From: Muricoccus roseus
GTDB lineage: Bacteria; Pseudomonadota; Alphaproteobacteria; Acetobacterales; Acetobacteraceae
Assembly: GCF_900141905.1 (NCBI RefSeq)
Contig: NZ_FQZF01000008.1
Coordinates: forward strand, 124,001-188,000
Direction of reading: 5' to 3'
Length of the DNA: 64,000 bases
Shown here: piece by piece, positions 63,666-64,000 of the stretch
How positions within the stretch are numbered: the stretch's first letter is position 1
How the letters are laid out: each line of letters starts with the position of its first letter
Program-made: the position numbers and the translations under genes
Notes under the pieces: model-generated
Database searches by the model: none
Seen by the model: the letters and a program-made list of their open reading frames with translations, nothing else
Told to the model about the DNA's origin: nothing

Positions 63666-63902
63666 GAGGGCTCCGCCCTCACCCGCCAAGGGCCTGAGGC
63701 CCTTGGAACCCCGTCTGACTGCCGTGGATACGATGATCGAAGGGGTCCCGGGATGCGGGCATTCTTCCTGCCTTTGCAGTCGCCTGAGGTCGTGGACCTC
63801 AGGCGCACCGTCAGCCGAGTGATTCCAAACTCGAAAAGAAGATGATGGTGAGGGGCCCGGGGAGAGGAAGAATTCCTTCTTCCTCTCCCCGGGGACAGAC
63901 CG
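63666..63902 (+). repeat. Structured intergenic repeat, copy D
   Basis: Fourth copy. GAGGGCTCCGCCCTC (63666-63680), CCAAGGGCC/GGCCCTTGG (63686-63706), the invariant block, CGCCTGAGGTC/GACCTCAGGCG (63781-63805), and a perfect 17-bp purine/pyrimidine hairpin with TTCC loop (63856-63872 against 63877-63893). It starts 23 bp after a plus-strand stop in the same orientation and ends just before the partial minus-strand gene. Confidence 0.92.
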
Positions 63903-63927
63903 CCAGATCAGAACACGAACCTGATGA

Positions 63928-64000
63928 TCAGGCGCCTTCCACCCCGCACCAATCCGCAATGAAGGCCGCCATGGACAGCGTGGTCGTCTTCAGCAGCGCC
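63928..64000 (-). CDS. C-terminus of a minus-strand gene, cut by the window edge
   Basis: On the minus strand the bases from 64000 to 63928 read ALLKTTTLSMAAFIADWCGV then EGA and stop (TGA at 63928-63930). The fragment is too short to place in a family. It is in frame and open to the right edge, so a gene entering from outside is likely, ending 25 bp beyond repeat copy D. Confidence 0.4.
   Translation of the reverse strand, partial: ALLKTTTLSMAAFIADWCGVEGA

Overview
The window looks like chromosomal DNA of a very high-GC alphaproteobacterium, most likely Acetobacteraceae close to Roseomonas. This rests on GC-rich codon use throughout, the cell-cycle regulator GcrA with two GANTC methylation sites in front of it, small alphaproteobacterial families (DUF4169, DUF1285, a DUF6111-like protein), three Bug-type periplasmic receptors, a classical cytochrome bc1 operon (petABC) and aerobic hemF. 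No phage, plasmid, IS element or CRISPR array was seen. Genus assignment is inference.

Layout. 1-10 kb: the end of a molybdenum hydroxylase large subunit, an SDR dehydrogenase, a chemoreceptor, hemW, a YbaK-like deacylase, an MFS exporter, and a catabolic cluster (RraA-like protein and Bug receptor, divergent acetamidase). 10-12.7 kb: gcrA with a strong terminator, a TetA-like MFS pump and a GNAT acetyltransferase. 12.2-20.8 kb: a long minus-strand run reading MFS, DegT/WbpE-like aminotransferase, P1 peptidase, phnC, phnD, phnD, phnE, phnE, GNAT, with most phn-segment junctions overlapping. 20.8-31 kb: a membrane Cache-PAS-GGDEF-EAL protein, a lone rutB, acs, a secreted Tyr/Pro-rich protein, a coupled YciI-EVE-Rieske trio, DUF308 and YeaQ-type membrane proteins, two small lipoproteins and tRNA-Ala(CGC). 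31-40.9 kb: yggT, folD, an EamA exporter, an MFS, a TetR-like regulator, phasin, DUF4169, a dienelactone hydrolase-like protein, mtnP and a GAF-GGDEF-EAL protein. 41-50.3 kb: petABC, hemF, two Bug receptors, two small disordered proteins, a tyrosine phosphatase-like protein, a flavin monooxygenase and a HutD/Ves protein. 50.6-64 kb: an MsbA-like exporter, DoxX, a CCA-adding enzyme, a NUDIX CoA pyrophosphatase, DUF1285, a four-gene MoxR-DUF58-DUF4159-VWA operon and a nitronate monooxygenase-like protein.

The most striking structure not explained by genes is a ~240-255 bp intergenic repeat present four times (33667-33920, 37749-37988 inverted, 50379-50617, 63666-63902). Each copy carries four ordered palindromes around an invariant 20-base block. 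In the third palindrome two base pairs change together between copies, so the fold itself appears conserved. Three of the four copies sit directly downstream of a gene in the same orientation. Other points of note are a duplicated phnD with a probable CTG start for the following phnE, tandem repeats that begin at stop codons, and operator-like repeats ahead of a c-di-GMP gene and a flavin monooxygenase gene.

All calls come from reading sequence and translated proteins; no database search was run. Starts were moved from the longest frame where a Shine-Dalgarno sequence, neighbour overlap or family length argued for it.
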